From positions 248,001 to 312,000 of the forward strand of contig CBDCIS010000010.1 in the NCBI GenBank assembly GCA_965217565.1: a DNA stretch of 64,000 nucleotides. Direction: 5' to 3'. A model generated the notes under the pieces. It saw only the letters and a list, made by a program, of their open reading frames with translations, made no database searches and was not told the origin of the DNA. Below, one piece after another: positions 16,439-25,484 of the stretch (position 1 is the first letter of the stretch; every line of letters begins with the position of its first letter). The DNA comes from CBDCIS01 sp965217565. Lineage in GTDB: Bacteria; Chloroflexota; Dehalococcoidia; Lucifugimonadales; CATOSD01. The translations under genes and the position numbers were made by a program.

Positions 16439-17002
16439 CTAGTCGCGGCTGCCCTGGGCCTCGATGCGCGTCAGGATGTCGCGGATCTGGGTGAGAATCG
16501 CGTTCGTGTCGTCGGCGCTCACGGGCGACGCCGTCGAGGGTTGCTCAGGCTCCAGCGTGCCCTCTCGCTGCCTGAGAACGGCGTCTCGAAACTCCACTGC
16601 GTCTATTACGCCGATCAGGTCACCCTCACTGCCGGCGGACTCACCCGACTGTCCCGCGGTCTCCACTCTCAGGCCGCGCAGCCCGTAGTAGCGCATGACG
16701 GGGCCATCGTGCAGACGGACGTCGGTTATCCTGTTGAGGGGAATCGTGGCCTCTTTGCGGAAAAACACGCCCTTTCGTGTCTCGACGGCTCGCGTCGTCA
16801 GCCGCGCGGAGGTCCGCCGGTAGTACTCGGGGCCGTACCACAGGGTGAACACAAGCCAGAACGGGATGAGCGGTATCCCGACTACGGTGATCAGCAACAC
16901 CCCGCAAACGACCAGTCGGATATACGATATGATACGCCGGTCGAAGCGCGCTTCGATGATGACGCTGCCCGTCGCTCCCGTTTCACCCGGTTGGCTGCTC
17001 AT
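16439..17002 (-). CDS. Membrane-anchored bacterial PH domain protein
   Basis: A 187-residue protein of the bPH2 (DUF304, YdbS-like) type. Two hydrophobic helices at about residues 27-55 are followed by a PH-like domain containing RLTTRAVETRKGVFFRKEATIPLNRITDVRLHDGPVMR (shown in brief), the family signature. The C-terminus is hydrophilic with a short helical tail (TNAILTQIRDILTRIEAQ). The family sits in the cytoplasmic membrane with unknown function. It is followed by a small membrane protein and an MFS gene on the same strand. Confidence 0.8.
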   Translation of the reverse strand: MSSQPGETGATGSVIIEARFDRRIISYIRLVVCGVLLITVVGIPLIPFWLVFTLWYGPEYYRRTSARLTTRAVETRKGVFFRKEATIPLNRITDVRLHDGPVMRYYGLRGLRVETAGQSGESAGSEGDLIGVIDAVEFRDAVLRQREGTLEPEQPSTASPVSADDTNAILTQIRDILTRIEAQGSRD

Positions 17003-17054
17003 GCTAATCGTAGTCCTTATGTCCGAAGTTGTGCCAATGACGGGTTCGCCGCGC

Positions 17055-17255
17055 CTACGAACCGACTTGGCGCGCGCGCTGGACGAAGTAGAAGAGCAGG
17101 ATAGCGATGGGGATTAAGACGATTAACGCTCCCAGCGCGATGACGATGGCTGCCGGCCCCAGGCCTACTATGGCGTCGATCTGATGCTTCATCCAATCGA
17201 ACAGGGTGGGGTCGCCCGGCTCTGAGTGGTGGGCCAGCACCGATAGCAGGAGCAT
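17055..17255 (-). CDS. Small single-span membrane protein
   Basis: A 66-residue protein with a strongly hydrophobic stretch (residues 34-58, PAAIVIALGALIVLIPIAILL) and a basic end (QRARQVGS). No named family is recognised. It lies 13 bp downstream of the MFS gene and 52 bp upstream of the PH-domain gene on the same strand, suggesting a three-gene unit. Confidence 0.5.
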   Translation of the reverse strand: MLLLSVLAHHSEPGDPTLFDWMKHQIDAIVGLGPAAIVIALGALIVLIPIAILLFYFVQRARQVGS

Positions 17256-17268
17256 CGACGCGCGCCCT

Positions 17269-18618
17269 TCAGTCGCCGGTCCCGGCGGGAAGCGTGGCCT
17301 GGGTGGGCTGCGCTGACAGGAACTTGGTCGAGTACTTCTTCTCCCTGATGCTGAACGCGGCTAGTGTCGCGCCGATGAGCAGCACGCCCGCTATGCCGAA
17401 CGGGATAGTGTAGGAGTCAAAGACGTCGTAGAGCACGCCCCCCAGGAAGATGCTCAGCGCGCCGCCTATCTGGTGCGCGAAGGTCGATGCGCCGCCCAGT
17501 GTGCCCATGGTTCGCAGTCCATAGATGTCGGCGGTGAGCGACGAGGTCATCGCGGCGGAGGCTATCCAGGAGAACCCCGCCACTATCGCGAAGCTCCAAA
17601 TCCCTATCGCGCCCGGCGCGAACAGCAGGGCAACGTATGCCAGTCCCCGGAAGGCGTAGATGGCGGTCAGCACGTTCTTACGGCCAAACTTGTCCGAAAT
17701 CCGGCCCGCCGCCAGCACTCCCGCGATGTTGAGCGCGCTCATCACGCCGAAGGCCATCGCAGCCGTGCCGGGCGCGATGCCGCGCTCCACCGCGAACGGG
17801 ATGTAGTGCGCCGAGATGATGGCGGTGGTCATGCCGCACACGAAGTACGCGCCCGTCAACTGCCAGATTGGGGCCGTCTTGAAGGAGTCGCGCCAGTAAT
17901 CGACCTCCAGGGGGCCTTTGCGAGGTTCCACGCCCTTGCCGGACTGCCGCTCGTTGGAGTCCCGCAGGTCGCCGTCGGGGATTTCGCCCATCGACTTCGG
18001 GTCGTCCCTGATGAGCATCCAGGCGAGGGGCATCGCCAGGAAGATTACGAACGCGCCCAGCACGAACCACGTCCAACGCCAGCCGCCCCACATTATCATG
18101 TAGGTGGCGAACGGGACCAGCACCAGTGAGCCGGCGGACGCTCCCGCCGTGCTGATGCTTATGGCGAGGCCCCTCTTGCGATAGAACCACTTGGCAAGCA
18201 CGGCGTGAACGGTGACCAGAGAGGTGCCGCCCGCCGCGATCGAAATGACAAATCCATACACGCCAACGAGGAACCAGAGCCGGTCTATGACAAAGATGCC
18301 GAGGACCGAGATGTCGTTGACCTGGCTGAGGAGCATCGTGCACGCGCCGACAACGAGAAGGCTCAGGGAGATGACGATGCGGCCGCCGAACCGGTCGTAG
18401 ATGCGGCCCAGGAAGGGCTGGCTGAAGCCGTTGACGAGCCAGCCCACCGCAATTGCGGACGAGATAGTCCCCCGGCTCCAATCGAGCTCCTCGCTCATCG
18501 GAATAATGAACACGCCGAAGCCGTTCCTGGCCCCGGTGGAGACGAACATGGCGAAGAAGGCGGCGGCGAGTATGAACCACCCGTAGAAGACGCCGTTCCT
18601 GCGCGCGGACTCAGTCAA
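17269..18618 (-). CDS. MFS transporter, monocarboxylate/oxalate-like
   Basis: A 12-helix major facilitator of about 449 residues. It starts with the FYGWFILAAAFFAMFVSTGARNGFGVF-type first helix (cited in brief) typical of the OFA/MCT branch. Loop 2-3 carries GRIYDRFGGR and loop 8-9 carries GRISDKFGRKNV. A hydrophilic central loop sits at about residues 205-235. Members of this branch move monocarboxylates or oxalate. The start TTG 18618 follows GGGAGAGG; an in-frame ATG at 18675 would add 19 atypical residues. Substrate unknown. Confidence 0.85.
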   Translation of the reverse strand: MTESARRNGVFYGWFILAAAFFAMFVSTGARNGFGVFIIPMSEELDWSRGTISSAIAVGWLVNGFSQPFLGRIYDRFGGRIVISLSLLVVGACTMLLSQVNDISVLGIFVIDRLWFLVGVYGFVISIAAGGTSLVTVHAVLAKWFYRKRGLAISISTAGASAGSLVLVPFATYMIMWGGWRWTWFVLGAFVIFLAMPLAWMLIRDDPKSMGEIPDGDLRDSNERQSGKGVEPRKGPLEVDYWRDSFKTAPIWQLTGAYFVCGMTTAIISAHYIPFAVERGIAPGTAAMAFGVMSALNIAGVLAAGRISDKFGRKNVLTAIYAFRGLAYVALLFAPGAIGIWSFAIVAGFSWIASAAMTSSLTADIYGLRTMGTLGGASTFAHQIGGALSIFLGGVLYDVFDSYTIPFGIAGVLLIGATLAAFSIREKKYSTKFLSAQPTQATLPAGTGD

Positions 18619-18711
18619 AAGCCTCTCCCGAACACACCAGATAGCCCGGCAAACAGGGCTATCCAAGTCTAACACCGGAGGGCGTAGTTAGCAATCGAGG
18701 GCAGCGCAAAG

Positions 18712-18810
18712 ATGCTGTATCGGTTTAGTCGGCGGCCCAATATGTAAGGGCGTCCCCCGTGGGCCTCGAGGTATGGGTAAGGAGGGCAGGCACAAGAACT
18801 GCCCCTACGG
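18712..18810. repeat. Truncated copy of the GCTGTATC repeat
   Basis: Begins TGCTGTATCGGTTTAGTCGGC, followed by AAGGGCGTCCCCCGTGGGC and ending GAACTGCCCCTACGGG, the same order of blocks as at 10905 and 23202. It abuts the 3' end of the phage island. Confidence 0.6.
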
Positions 18811-19227
18811 GCGTATGCTTTTGATGAAGCGGAGGTGGAAGTCGGCGGCTACGTAGCTGCCGCCCTGGAGCTTGCGGGGGCCGATGTTGTCCAGCATGAG
18901 CAGCCGGCCGTCGTCCACCGTGCCGCGCCAGGTGTTGTCGGCGTTGACGGCGGCTTCGACGCTTTTGGGGCCTTGTGGAGCCATGAACTCGTCCAGGGCA
19001 TCGTAGGCTTCCTTCGTGTTGGCCGACGCCACGAGCAGCGTGACCCTGATTCTGCCGACGAAGCCGCTGCCGCCCAGTGTGTCTAGGGCGTCTCTGCCCT
19101 CAAACAGCGCCACCGCCGCGGGAAACTCGCTTATCGAGTCCGCGGGGTAATCCAGGGTCCTCAGCCCGTCGATAGTGGATAGCAGAGCGCACAGCCCGCG
19201 AATGGCGTCTCTAATCTCGCCCGCCAT
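18805..19227 (-). CDS. Phage tail-completion-like protein
   Basis: A 140-residue protein, last gene of the phage head island. The sequence (IRDAIRGLCALLSTIDGL, then a beta-rich C-terminus ending YVAADFHLRFIKSIRP) resembles small tail-terminator or completion proteins that follow head-tail connectors in HK97-like phages. Its start overlaps the stop of the connector gene (TAATG), indicating translational coupling. The assignment rests mostly on position. Confidence 0.55.
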   Translation of the reverse strand: MAGEIRDAIRGLCALLSTIDGLRTLDYPADSISEFPAAVALFEGRDALDTLGGSGFVGRIRVTLLVASANTKEAYDALDEFMAPQGPKSVEAAVNADNTWRGTVDDGRLLMLDNIGPRKLQGGSYVAADFHLRFIKSIRP

Positions 19228-20084
19228 TACGCGCCCACTCCCACGGCCGCCTTCCTGTACTGGGCCAGCAGCAACGCCGCGTCCGGGTCCAGCCCGCTCG
19301 ACGACTCCGCGCGTCTCTCATCGTGGAAGCCGCCCGCGCCGCCAAACGCGCCGTCCTTGCGCTTCCACAGCCGCGCCGCCTGGATGATGACGGCTTCCAC
19401 GATGGGGCCTGGGTATTCGTAGATGTCGATGGGCGCGCCGTCGGCGTGAGAGGAGGCCGTAGTGCCGTTGACGCCGCGCCGCGCCGTTAGGGAGTCGCCG
19501 GAGCAGCTTTCCACGTATATCTGCTCCGCGCCTATGAGGATGGTGTGGCCCGCCTCGACGCCGACGCGGGCGGACAGGGTCAGCGTGGTCGTCGTTGCGT
19601 CGGGGATGGCGCCGGCGGTCTCCGGGGCACGCTTCAGGTGCCGCCACCATCCCCAGACGCCGCTTATCCGCACGGTTTCGCGGCCCGCGGGAAAGCGGGT
19701 CTTGCCGCCCGGGCGGCGCGCCGCCTCGACGGCGGTGTAGGGCCTCGACTCGGGGTTGCCGGAATTGGCGGGATCGGCGTTGCTTGGCAGCAGGATGTAG
19801 TCATCCATGAGCCAGGTCGTCTCGAAGGACCCGTCCATGTTGTCGTCGGTCTTCAGGCCGCTTCTGTTCACGCTGATGAGGTCTGGGAGGAGAAGTCTCG
19901 CGCTGCCGTCGCCGTCGAACTTCCTGGTGGCGCTCAGGGCAAAGAAGCGCCTGTTGCAATAGCGGTCGATCATGCGGCTGACGCTCTCGGCGAGGCTGCG
20001 CAGCCGCGCGTCGTCGCGCGCGCCGGTTATGTTCAGGACGCCGGAGCTCTTCAGCGTGTCCAGAGAGACGTATGCGTTGGTCAT
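19227..20084 (-). CDS. Phage head-tail connector (gp6-like)
   Basis: A 285-residue protein whose N-terminus (YVSLDTLKSSGVLNITGARDD, then LRSLAESVSRMIDRYCNRRF) matches gp6-like head-tail adaptors that sit beneath the portal. A beta-rich insertion in the middle (about residues 150-225) is followed by the usual helical end (PIVEAVIIQAARLWKRKDG). It is longer than the roughly 100-200-residue norm because of this insertion. It overlaps the tail-completion gene and follows the HTH protein gene by 41 bp of repeat-like sequence. Confidence 0.65.
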   Translation of the reverse strand: MTNAYVSLDTLKSSGVLNITGARDDARLRSLAESVSRMIDRYCNRRFFALSATRKFDGDGSARLLLPDLISVNRSGLKTDDNMDGSFETTWLMDDYILLPSNADPANSGNPESRPYTAVEAARRPGGKTRFPAGRETVRISGVWGWWRHLKRAPETAGAIPDATTTTLTLSARVGVEAGHTILIGAEQIYVESCSGDSLTARRGVNGTTASSHADGAPIDIYEYPGPIVEAVIIQAARLWKRKDGAFGGAGGFHDERRAESSSGLDPDAALLLAQYRKAAVGVGA

Positions 20085-20125
20085 GTTGCGTTCCTATGGC
20101 TGGGTGGGCGGGCACGAGGCCGCCC

Positions 20126-20554
20126 TTACGGGTTGGTTGGCGGGAATTGGCCCCATGGAGCGCGCCCTTCGACCGACTCCCTGATTTGGAGTTTGTGTTC
20201 GAGGCGCTGTTCGATCCCCTTTCCGTACTGGACCTGAGTGTTGAGTTGGATGACATCCTTTGCGGCGCGCAGCCTTATCTGCGGATTGTCGTTGTGGAGG
20301 CACTCGAAGATGACCTCTACGGCCTTGTTGGACAGGGCCAAGAGGTCGGACTCGGCCAACTGGGCGGCCCTGTGGCGCATCACCTCGAGGTGCCTGCGAA
20401 AGTTGTCGTCCTGGAGCCACCTTTGCAGGGTTCTTAGCGTGATTCCGGCTTCCCTGGCATGTTCGGAGATGGTTGCGGGCCTAAGGAGCAGGGGCAAAAT
20501 CGAGATTTGCCTTGGGGAGAGATCGTCTTCGGGAACTACGACATTCTGTGACAT
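20126..20554 (-). CDS. HTH protein of phage island
   Basis: A 142-residue protein with an N-terminal helix-turn-helix (LSPRQISILPLLLRPATI, then HAREAGITLRTLQRWLQDD) and a long helical region (FECLHNDNPQIRLRAAKDVIQL). This layout is common in phage small terminase or phBC6A51-type proteins. ATG 20554 is preferred over the longer frame because the extra residues are low-complexity repeat sequence. It sits between capsid and connector, an unusual place for a small terminase. A decayed homologue is at 5384-5566. Confidence 0.65.
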   Translation of the reverse strand: MSQNVVVPEDDLSPRQISILPLLLRPATISEHAREAGITLRTLQRWLQDDNFRRHLEVMRHRAAQLAESDLLALSNKAVEVIFECLHNDNPQIRLRAAKDVIQLNTQVQYGKGIEQRLEHKLQIRESVEGRAPWGQFPPTNP

Positions 20555-20559
20555 TTTAT

Positions 20560-20668
20560 GACATTTCCTTTCTGTGGGCGGGCATGGAACCCGCGTACAT
20601 GGTCTGTCGGAGGGCGGGCACAAGACCCGCCCCTACGGTGGCCTTCAACTTGGTGGACTGGGTTGCGC
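20560..20668. repeat. Repeat block between phage genes
   Basis: Contains GGGCGGGCATGGAACCCGC and GGGCGGGCACAAGACCCGCCCCTACGG, the same style as the GCCCCTAC repeats elsewhere. A similar block lies at 20098-20128. Confidence 0.5.
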
Positions 20669-22147
20669 CTAGGCGACTCCTGTTATGTTGTACTGAAGGG
20701 CCGTGTGGGTCGCGGTGGCGCGGGCGCCGCTGCGCTCCGTGAGCGCGTGGCGGAAGCTGACCGTTACCACGGTTTGGCGCTTCTGAACGTCCCTGTCCAC
20801 GTCGATGTTGAGTTCGCGCCGGAAGCCCTGCGCCCACTGAGTGCGGTTGACGATGAGCAGCCTGCCGGTGTTTGCGGTGTTGCCGGTGTCCGTAACCTTG
20901 CCGTCGGTGTCGGCGAGCCTCATGTGCTCGGACACGATTACCGGGATGCCCTCGATCGCGCCCAGCATTCCCGTGAGCAGGGTGGCGTTTGGTCCCAGCT
21001 TGTCCATCGTCCTGAACTGGGAGACGGACTGGGCGCGGATGAAGGTGTTGACGTCCATTATCCAGGCGAGTTGGGAGGGCCGGACGCCGTACTTGCCCAG
21101 CTTGGCGCGCACCTCGTTGAATATGTCGTCGGAGACTGCGTCGTCGTGGTCGTTGGACTGACCGACGTTGTCCACGAGGGGCAGGTGGAGGATGCCGTCG
21201 TAGCCGATGAGCCAGTGCGCCTTGCCCATGTTCGCCGCCGAGATGGTCGCGCCGTCGGCGTTGATGCTGTCCTGGGCGGTGGCGTCGGCGTTGAGAATGA
21301 TGTCGTCCAGAATCTCGGCGACGTTGCGCACGAGGCCCGCCCTTATCTCCGGCAGCATGGCGATGACGCCGTCCTCCTCCAGGGTGAAGCTGTACGGGAC
21401 CTGGCCTACCAGCTCGAAGGCCGTCAGCGTCGTCTTGCCCGTGGCGAGGGCGGTGGAGGTGGCGGCGATGTTCTCGGTGCCGGGGTAGAAGCTGACGTCG
21501 CCCAACTGCATGGGCACGTCGAAGGGGTTGGAGGGCATGGGAAAGGTGGGTATGAGGGGCGCGACCAGCGTCTGGAGGTTCACGTCCATCCACAGCTCGC
21601 GAGCCTCCAGTGTCGCCACGAGTTCGTCGCCCGAGCCCGCCGTGGTGCTGTCCATGGCCGCGCGGGTCATGGGCTGGAGCAGGGCGCGGCTGAAGCCCTC
21701 GAACTGGCCGGTGGGCCTGGAGTCGACTGTGAACCAGGACTCCAGCCTACGCGCCGCCGCCTGATGCGACGCCTGGACGTCGGCGGGAGCGATGCCCTCG
21801 GTGAGTGAGCGCTTGGCCTGCTCGGCGCGCTCGATCCAGGCCGGGCCGAAGCTCTCCCTGCGCTGGGAGTGGGCGAAACGCCGCACGAGCGCGAGGTCCA
21901 GCACGTCCATGCCGGCGTAGGGGCCTTCCCGCACCACATGGGCCGCTGCCTCCTCCGCATACGCCGTAAGGGCGTGGCGGCGGCTCGTCCTCTCGCGTCT
22001 CTGAACCTCGAGCACCTCGCGCTTGAGCCGCTCGGTCTCCTCACGAACCAGGCCCACCTCCCTGGTCACCGGCTCGAATCGCTCTCGCACGAAACCGTTG
22101 ATGTCTGCCAGGTCTTTCTTGATCGCCTCGATGTCGGTCGTTGCCAT
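20669..22147 (-). CDS. HK97-type major capsid protein
   Basis: A 492-residue HK97-fold capsid protein. The first 60 residues are a charged coiled-coil delta/scaffold region (AIKKDLADINGFVRERFEPV onward). The shell domain follows, with conserved WIMDVNTFIRA and GIPVIVSEHM segments and a C-terminal end resembling other HK97 capsids. The prohead protease encoded directly upstream would remove the delta domain. Length is at the upper end for the family. No portal or large terminase is nearby, so the gene may be a domesticated or decaying prophage part. Confidence 0.8.
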   Translation of the reverse strand: MATTDIEAIKKDLADINGFVRERFEPVTREVGLVREETERLKREVLEVQRRERTSRRHALTAYAEEAAAHVVREGPYAGMDVLDLALVRRFAHSQRRESFGPAWIERAEQAKRSLTEGIAPADVQASHQAAARRLESWFTVDSRPTGQFEGFSRALLQPMTRAAMDSTTAGSGDELVATLEARELWMDVNLQTLVAPLIPTFPMPSNPFDVPMQLGDVSFYPGTENIAATSTALATGKTTLTAFELVGQVPYSFTLEEDGVIAMLPEIRAGLVRNVAEILDDIILNADATAQDSINADGATISAANMGKAHWLIGYDGILHLPLVDNVGQSNDHDDAVSDDIFNEVRAKLGKYGVRPSQLAWIMDVNTFIRAQSVSQFRTMDKLGPNATLLTGMLGAIEGIPVIVSEHMRLADTDGKVTDTGNTANTGRLLIVNRTQWAQGFRRELNIDVDRDVQKRQTVVTVSFRHALTERSGARATATHTALQYNITGVA

Positions 22148-22230
22148 GTGTAACCGCTCCTTTCCGATTGATTTGGATTCGACATATTCCTTTTCCGCGC
22201 ACTGCCTGTGGGGCGGCCGGCCGGTCGTCC

Positions 22231-23025
22231 CTACGGTGGACTGCCGGCGCCGATTGGTATCGACTGCACGCTGCGCTTCAGCGCGGCCACCGACTCGCGG
22301 ATGGCCGCGAGGTTGCCCTGGTCAACCACCTGCTCGATTGCGGGGAGGGCTCCGCTTTGTGCGGAACGTTCGACGCTTGCCACTACCTCTCTGAGCAGCG
22401 CGACGGCGGTGGCGAGACCGTCGTAGTCGTCGGACGACAGGGCGATGCCCTCAGAGAACCCCTCTTCAGCGCCGGCCGCCGCGGCCCGCCCACCTGGAGC
22501 GTCGTAAGAGTCGTTGTCGGCTTCCGCGCCGAGGAACTCGTCCATCATGCGGCGGTGGCTCTCTCGAAGGGCGTCGGGGTCCGCGGGCACCGATACGATG
22601 GACCACTCCAGCAGGTCGGCGCGGGCATCCCGCCAGTCTCCGCCCTTCATGGGGGCGCTCTCCAGCGGCAGCCAGCTTATGGACGCCGCCCGCAGGAAGC
22701 CCTTATCCCAGGCGTTCTTGATCCTTCGGACAAACGGGTCGTCGCCCAGGAACTCGAACTCGGCGACTATCCGGCCCCCTGGCGTCTTTGCCAGGCTGAG
22801 CGTCCGTCCGATGGGCAGGCCACCGGAGGGCGAGCGGCCCATGACGTCGTGCGCCCACATCACCACCGGGTTGCGCAGATAGTTGTCGAAGGACAGGCCA
22901 TCGAAGTCCAGTTGGGGCGGCTGGCGCGCCTTCTCGCTGGCCGCTATGGTCACGCGATAGCGATTGGCGTCAATGGCCGCGCTTCCGAGGATGTCCAGGT
23001 GCATAGAGCGGGCGGGCTTCTCCAT
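22231..23025 (-). CDS. HK97-type prohead protease
   Basis: A 264-residue serine protease of the phage prohead (U35/herpesvirus-assemblin-like) family that processes the capsid precursor. The catalytic His is in VVMWAHD and the Ser in LRAASISWLP, followed by the family-typical LLEWSIVSVPADPDALR. The C-terminal 90 residues are low-complexity and helical. It is the first gene of the island and lies 83 bp before the capsid gene. The 5' side is ordinary chromosomal sequence with a repeat, not a portal gene. Confidence 0.8.
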   Translation of the reverse strand: MEKPARSMHLDILGSAAIDANRYRVTIAASEKARQPPQLDFDGLSFDNYLRNPVVMWAHDVMGRSPSGGLPIGRTLSLAKTPGGRIVAEFEFLGDDPFVRRIKNAWDKGFLRAASISWLPLESAPMKGGDWRDARADLLEWSIVSVPADPDALRESHRRMMDEFLGAEADNDSYDAPGGRAAAAGAEEGFSEGIALSSDDYDGLATAVALLREVVASVERSAQSGALPAIEQVVDQGNLAAIRESVAALKRSVQSIPIGAGSPP

Positions 23026-23201
23026 TGGTTCCTCCTTTTCGCGGGCAAAAGAGAACCCCCGCGCGGTCCCGTCTAGCCTGGGACACGTTCGGGGGCGTCA
23101 TCGCCCGCTGATTGCTCCGTCGCGGAGCCAAGATTCACTTGTGGCTCAACTGGACGATAGCACGATTGTTCGCTTTAGTCAAGAGGGCGTATGACTTCGA
23201 A

Positions 23202-23287
23202 CCTGTATCAGTTTAGTCGGCAAGGGCGTTCCCTTGTGGGCGCCCAGATATGGAAAAGAGGGCAGGCACAAGACCTGCCCCTACCGG
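23202..23287. repeat. Copy of the CTGTATCAGTTTAGTCGG repeat
   Basis: Begins ACCTGTATCAGTTTAGTCGG, then CCCTTGTGGGCGCCCAG, then GGGCAGGCACAAGACCTGCCCCTAC. It lies between the phage island and the enolase-superfamily gene. Confidence 0.65.
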
Positions 23288-23319
23288 GGTTCCCTTAATG
23301 GAGGGCCAAGGGTTTGCCC

Positions 23320-24462
23320 CTAGACTGTCCACATCCTTCCGTAGCGTCTCACCACGTCGTAGTCGAGAGTCGCGCCCAGGCCGCTACCGCCCGGCAGATG
23401 AAGGCGTCCGCCCTCGATGCGCTCGCGCGGTTGAAGCAGTTCCGAGCGCCATGTGGCCTCGTTCACCGCGTGCTCCAGGGGCAGCGCGCCGCCGATTGCC
23501 AGCGTGGTGTGCGCGCTGGCGAGCTGCGAGACGGGCCCGGACGGGCTGTGCAGCGAGACCTGCCCTCCGGCTTCCAGGGCCGCCCGTCCCGCGCGGCACG
23601 CCTCCGCCGCTCCTCCGCAATACTTGATGTCCGGCATGATGACGCTTACGGCGCCGCTTCTTACCAGGGCGAGGAAGAGGGGTTCGCCGTAGCCGCTCTC
23701 CCCGCCGGCGACGGGCATCTCCACCTTCTCGGCAACCCTCGCCAGCGCGTCCGGCTGCTCGGTAGGCTCCAGCGGCTCCTCGAACCAGCCTATGCCGAAC
23801 TCTGCCAGCCGCTCCGCAACCAGCGGCGCGGTGTGCGCCTCGAAGCGGCCGTGGCAGTCCACCAGCACGCCAACGTCCGGGCCAACGGCCGCCCTGACCG
23901 CGGCGACTCGCTCGATTCCCGGGCGGGCCAGTTCCAGGATTTTCTCGGATGATGCAGGCGGGCTCACCTCGTCGAAGGGGGCGCACTTCACGATGGTGAA
24001 TCCGGCGCGAACGGCTCGCTCGGCCGCCAAGCCGAAGTCCGCAGGAGTCCGGCTGGCGCCGGGCATGGAGCGGTTGACGTTGGCGTAGAGCGGGACGCTG
24101 CCCTGGGCCGCTCCGCCGAGGGCTTCCGCCAGGCTCAGGCCGTCGTGGAGGGCGCGAAGGGAAACGAGGGCTGTCCGCAATGCGCTGACGGCGGTGGCGA
24201 GCGGGCGATCTCTCTGAAGCCAGGCAGCGTCGAGGCCAAGCGCGTCCGCCACTGTGGACTCATCCGCCACTACGCGGGAGCGCAGCGTCTCCGACAACTC
24301 CGCAAACAGGGTTGACGCGCGCGTGGTGGCCTCTCCGCAGGTGAGCTCGACCAGGGCCGTCGCGCCCCGGCTGTCGGAGACCTCCGCGAACGTCCACTCC
24401 GTTCGCTCAGTCGCCCTGACGGAGGCGAACGTTATTGGATTGAGGCGTATTTCCTGAGACAT
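23320..24462 (-). CDS. Mandelate racemase/muconate lactonizing enzyme family
   Basis: A 380-residue enolase-superfamily enzyme that abstracts an alpha proton from a carboxylate with Mg2+ help (racemase, dehydratase or cycloisomerase chemistry). The barrel shows FTIVKCAPFD, the metal ligands in VDCHGRF and GWFEEPLEP, GGESGYG, and a late His in LHSPSGPVS. The length is usual. ATG 24462 (after GAGGTGAGG) is preferred over the longer frame at 24534. It is divergent from the PAC2 gene. Subgroup and substrate cannot be determined here. Confidence 0.85.
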   Translation of the reverse strand: MSQEIRLNPITFASVRATERTEWTFAEVSDSRGATALVELTCGEATTRASTLFAELSETLRSRVVADESTVADALGLDAAWLQRDRPLATAVSALRTALVSLRALHDGLSLAEALGGAAQGSVPLYANVNRSMPGASRTPADFGLAAERAVRAGFTIVKCAPFDEVSPPASSEKILELARPGIERVAAVRAAVGPDVGVLVDCHGRFEAHTAPLVAERLAEFGIGWFEEPLEPTEQPDALARVAEKVEMPVAGGESGYGEPLFLALVRSGAVSVIMPDIKYCGGAAEACRAGRAALEAGGQVSLHSPSGPVSQLASAHTTLAIGGALPLEHAVNEATWRSELLQPRERIEGGRLHLPGGSGLGATLDYDVVRRYGRMWTV

Positions 24463-24588
24463 CCTCACCTCGGCGGCCTCATGCGGGCAGCCAGCGCAGT
24501 ATAGCACGTGTTCCAAGCGTCCTCTTCTTGGCATCCAATTGAGCAGGTGGTAAACTCAGGGGTGACCTGGAGTTTGAGGGGGTCCTAT

Positions 24589-25479
24589 TTGGACGGCTTG
24601 ATAGTGCACGAAACGCCGGAGCGAAAGTTCCACACCATGCTTGTGGCCTTCGCGGGGTGGCCCGACGCCGCGGAGGCGGCCACGCGGGCGCTCCGCTACC
24701 TGGTGAGGAAGCTGCCGGCAAAGAAGTTCGCGGAAATCGACCCTGAAGAGTTCTACGACTTCACGGTTGTGAGGCCTCAAACGAGGGTGAACAGGCGCGG
24801 GGAACGGACTATCCGCTGGCCGATCAACGACTTCTACCACTTCGCGTCCGACGAGCAGCCCGCTGGAATACTGCTGTACGTGGGCACGGAGCCAAACCTG
24901 CGCTGGAGGGCCTATTCCAACATTCTCACCGAGGTGGCGGTGCAGTACGGCGTCGAGCTCGTTGTCTCCCTGGGCGCGCTCCTCGACGCGGTTCCTCACA
25001 CCAGGGAGCCGAGGGTATCCGGCAGGGCGAGCCTGCCCGGACTGGTTCAGAAGGCCGAGTGGATGGGGATAAGGAACTCCGCATACCAGGGGCCGACGGG
25101 CATACACACGGCGTTCATGAGCGCCTGCGATAAGAGCGGCCTACCCCATGCCAGCATCTGGGGACACGCGCCGCACTACGTGAACACCTCTCCCAATCCC
25201 AGACTCAGCCACGCGCTTCTCACCAAGCTGCGAAGCCTGGTGGAGTTCGAGGTGGACCTCGAGGAGCTCAGGCTCGCGGGGGAGACCTTCGAGTCGGAGG
25301 TGAGCGAGGCGATAGCCAAGGAGCCGGACGTGAACTCCTACGTGCGGCGCCTGGAGCAGCGATACGACGCGGCCCATGCCACGTCGGGCGAACTCCCCAA
25401 CTCTGAAGCCATGGTCGAGGAGTTGGAGGAGTTTCTCAAGAGCCAGCACAATGCTCGGGATGGCGGGGAGGGCGACTAG
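24589..25479 (+). CDS. PAC2 family protein
   Basis: A roughly 296-residue protein of the PAC2 (proteasome assembly chaperone 2-like) family, found in actinobacteria, Chloroflexota and archaea, with no firm role. Conserved features are LVAFAGWPDA near the N-terminus, GILLYVGTEPNLRWRAY, VVSLGALLDAVPHTR, and IWGHAPHYV. The C-terminus is helical and acidic. The start is TTG 24589 behind GAGGGGG. The alpha/beta hydrolase gene begins six bases after its stop, so the two are probably cotranscribed. Confidence 0.85.
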   Translation: MDGLIVHETPERKFHTMLVAFAGWPDAAEAATRALRYLVRKLPAKKFAEIDPEEFYDFTVVRPQTRVNRRGERTIRWPINDFYHFASDEQPAGILLYVGTEPNLRWRAYSNILTEVAVQYGVELVVSLGALLDAVPHTREPRVSGRASLPGLVQKAEWMGIRNSAYQGPTGIHTAFMSACDKSGLPHASIWGHAPHYVNTSPNPRLSHALLTKLRSLVEFEVDLEELRLAGETFESEVSEAIAKEPDVNSYVRRLEQRYDAAHATSGELPNSEAMVEELEEFLKSQHNARDGGEGD

Positions 25480-25484
25480 GACCG

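Noticed and set aside
20558..21808. A 416-codon plus-strand frame opposite the capsid gene
   Set aside because: Shadow of the capsid gene; no ribosome site and biased composition.
10901..23290. Repeats considered as a CRISPR array
   Set aside because: Copies are kilobases apart, differ in length and sequence, and have no regular spacers; no cas genes are present.
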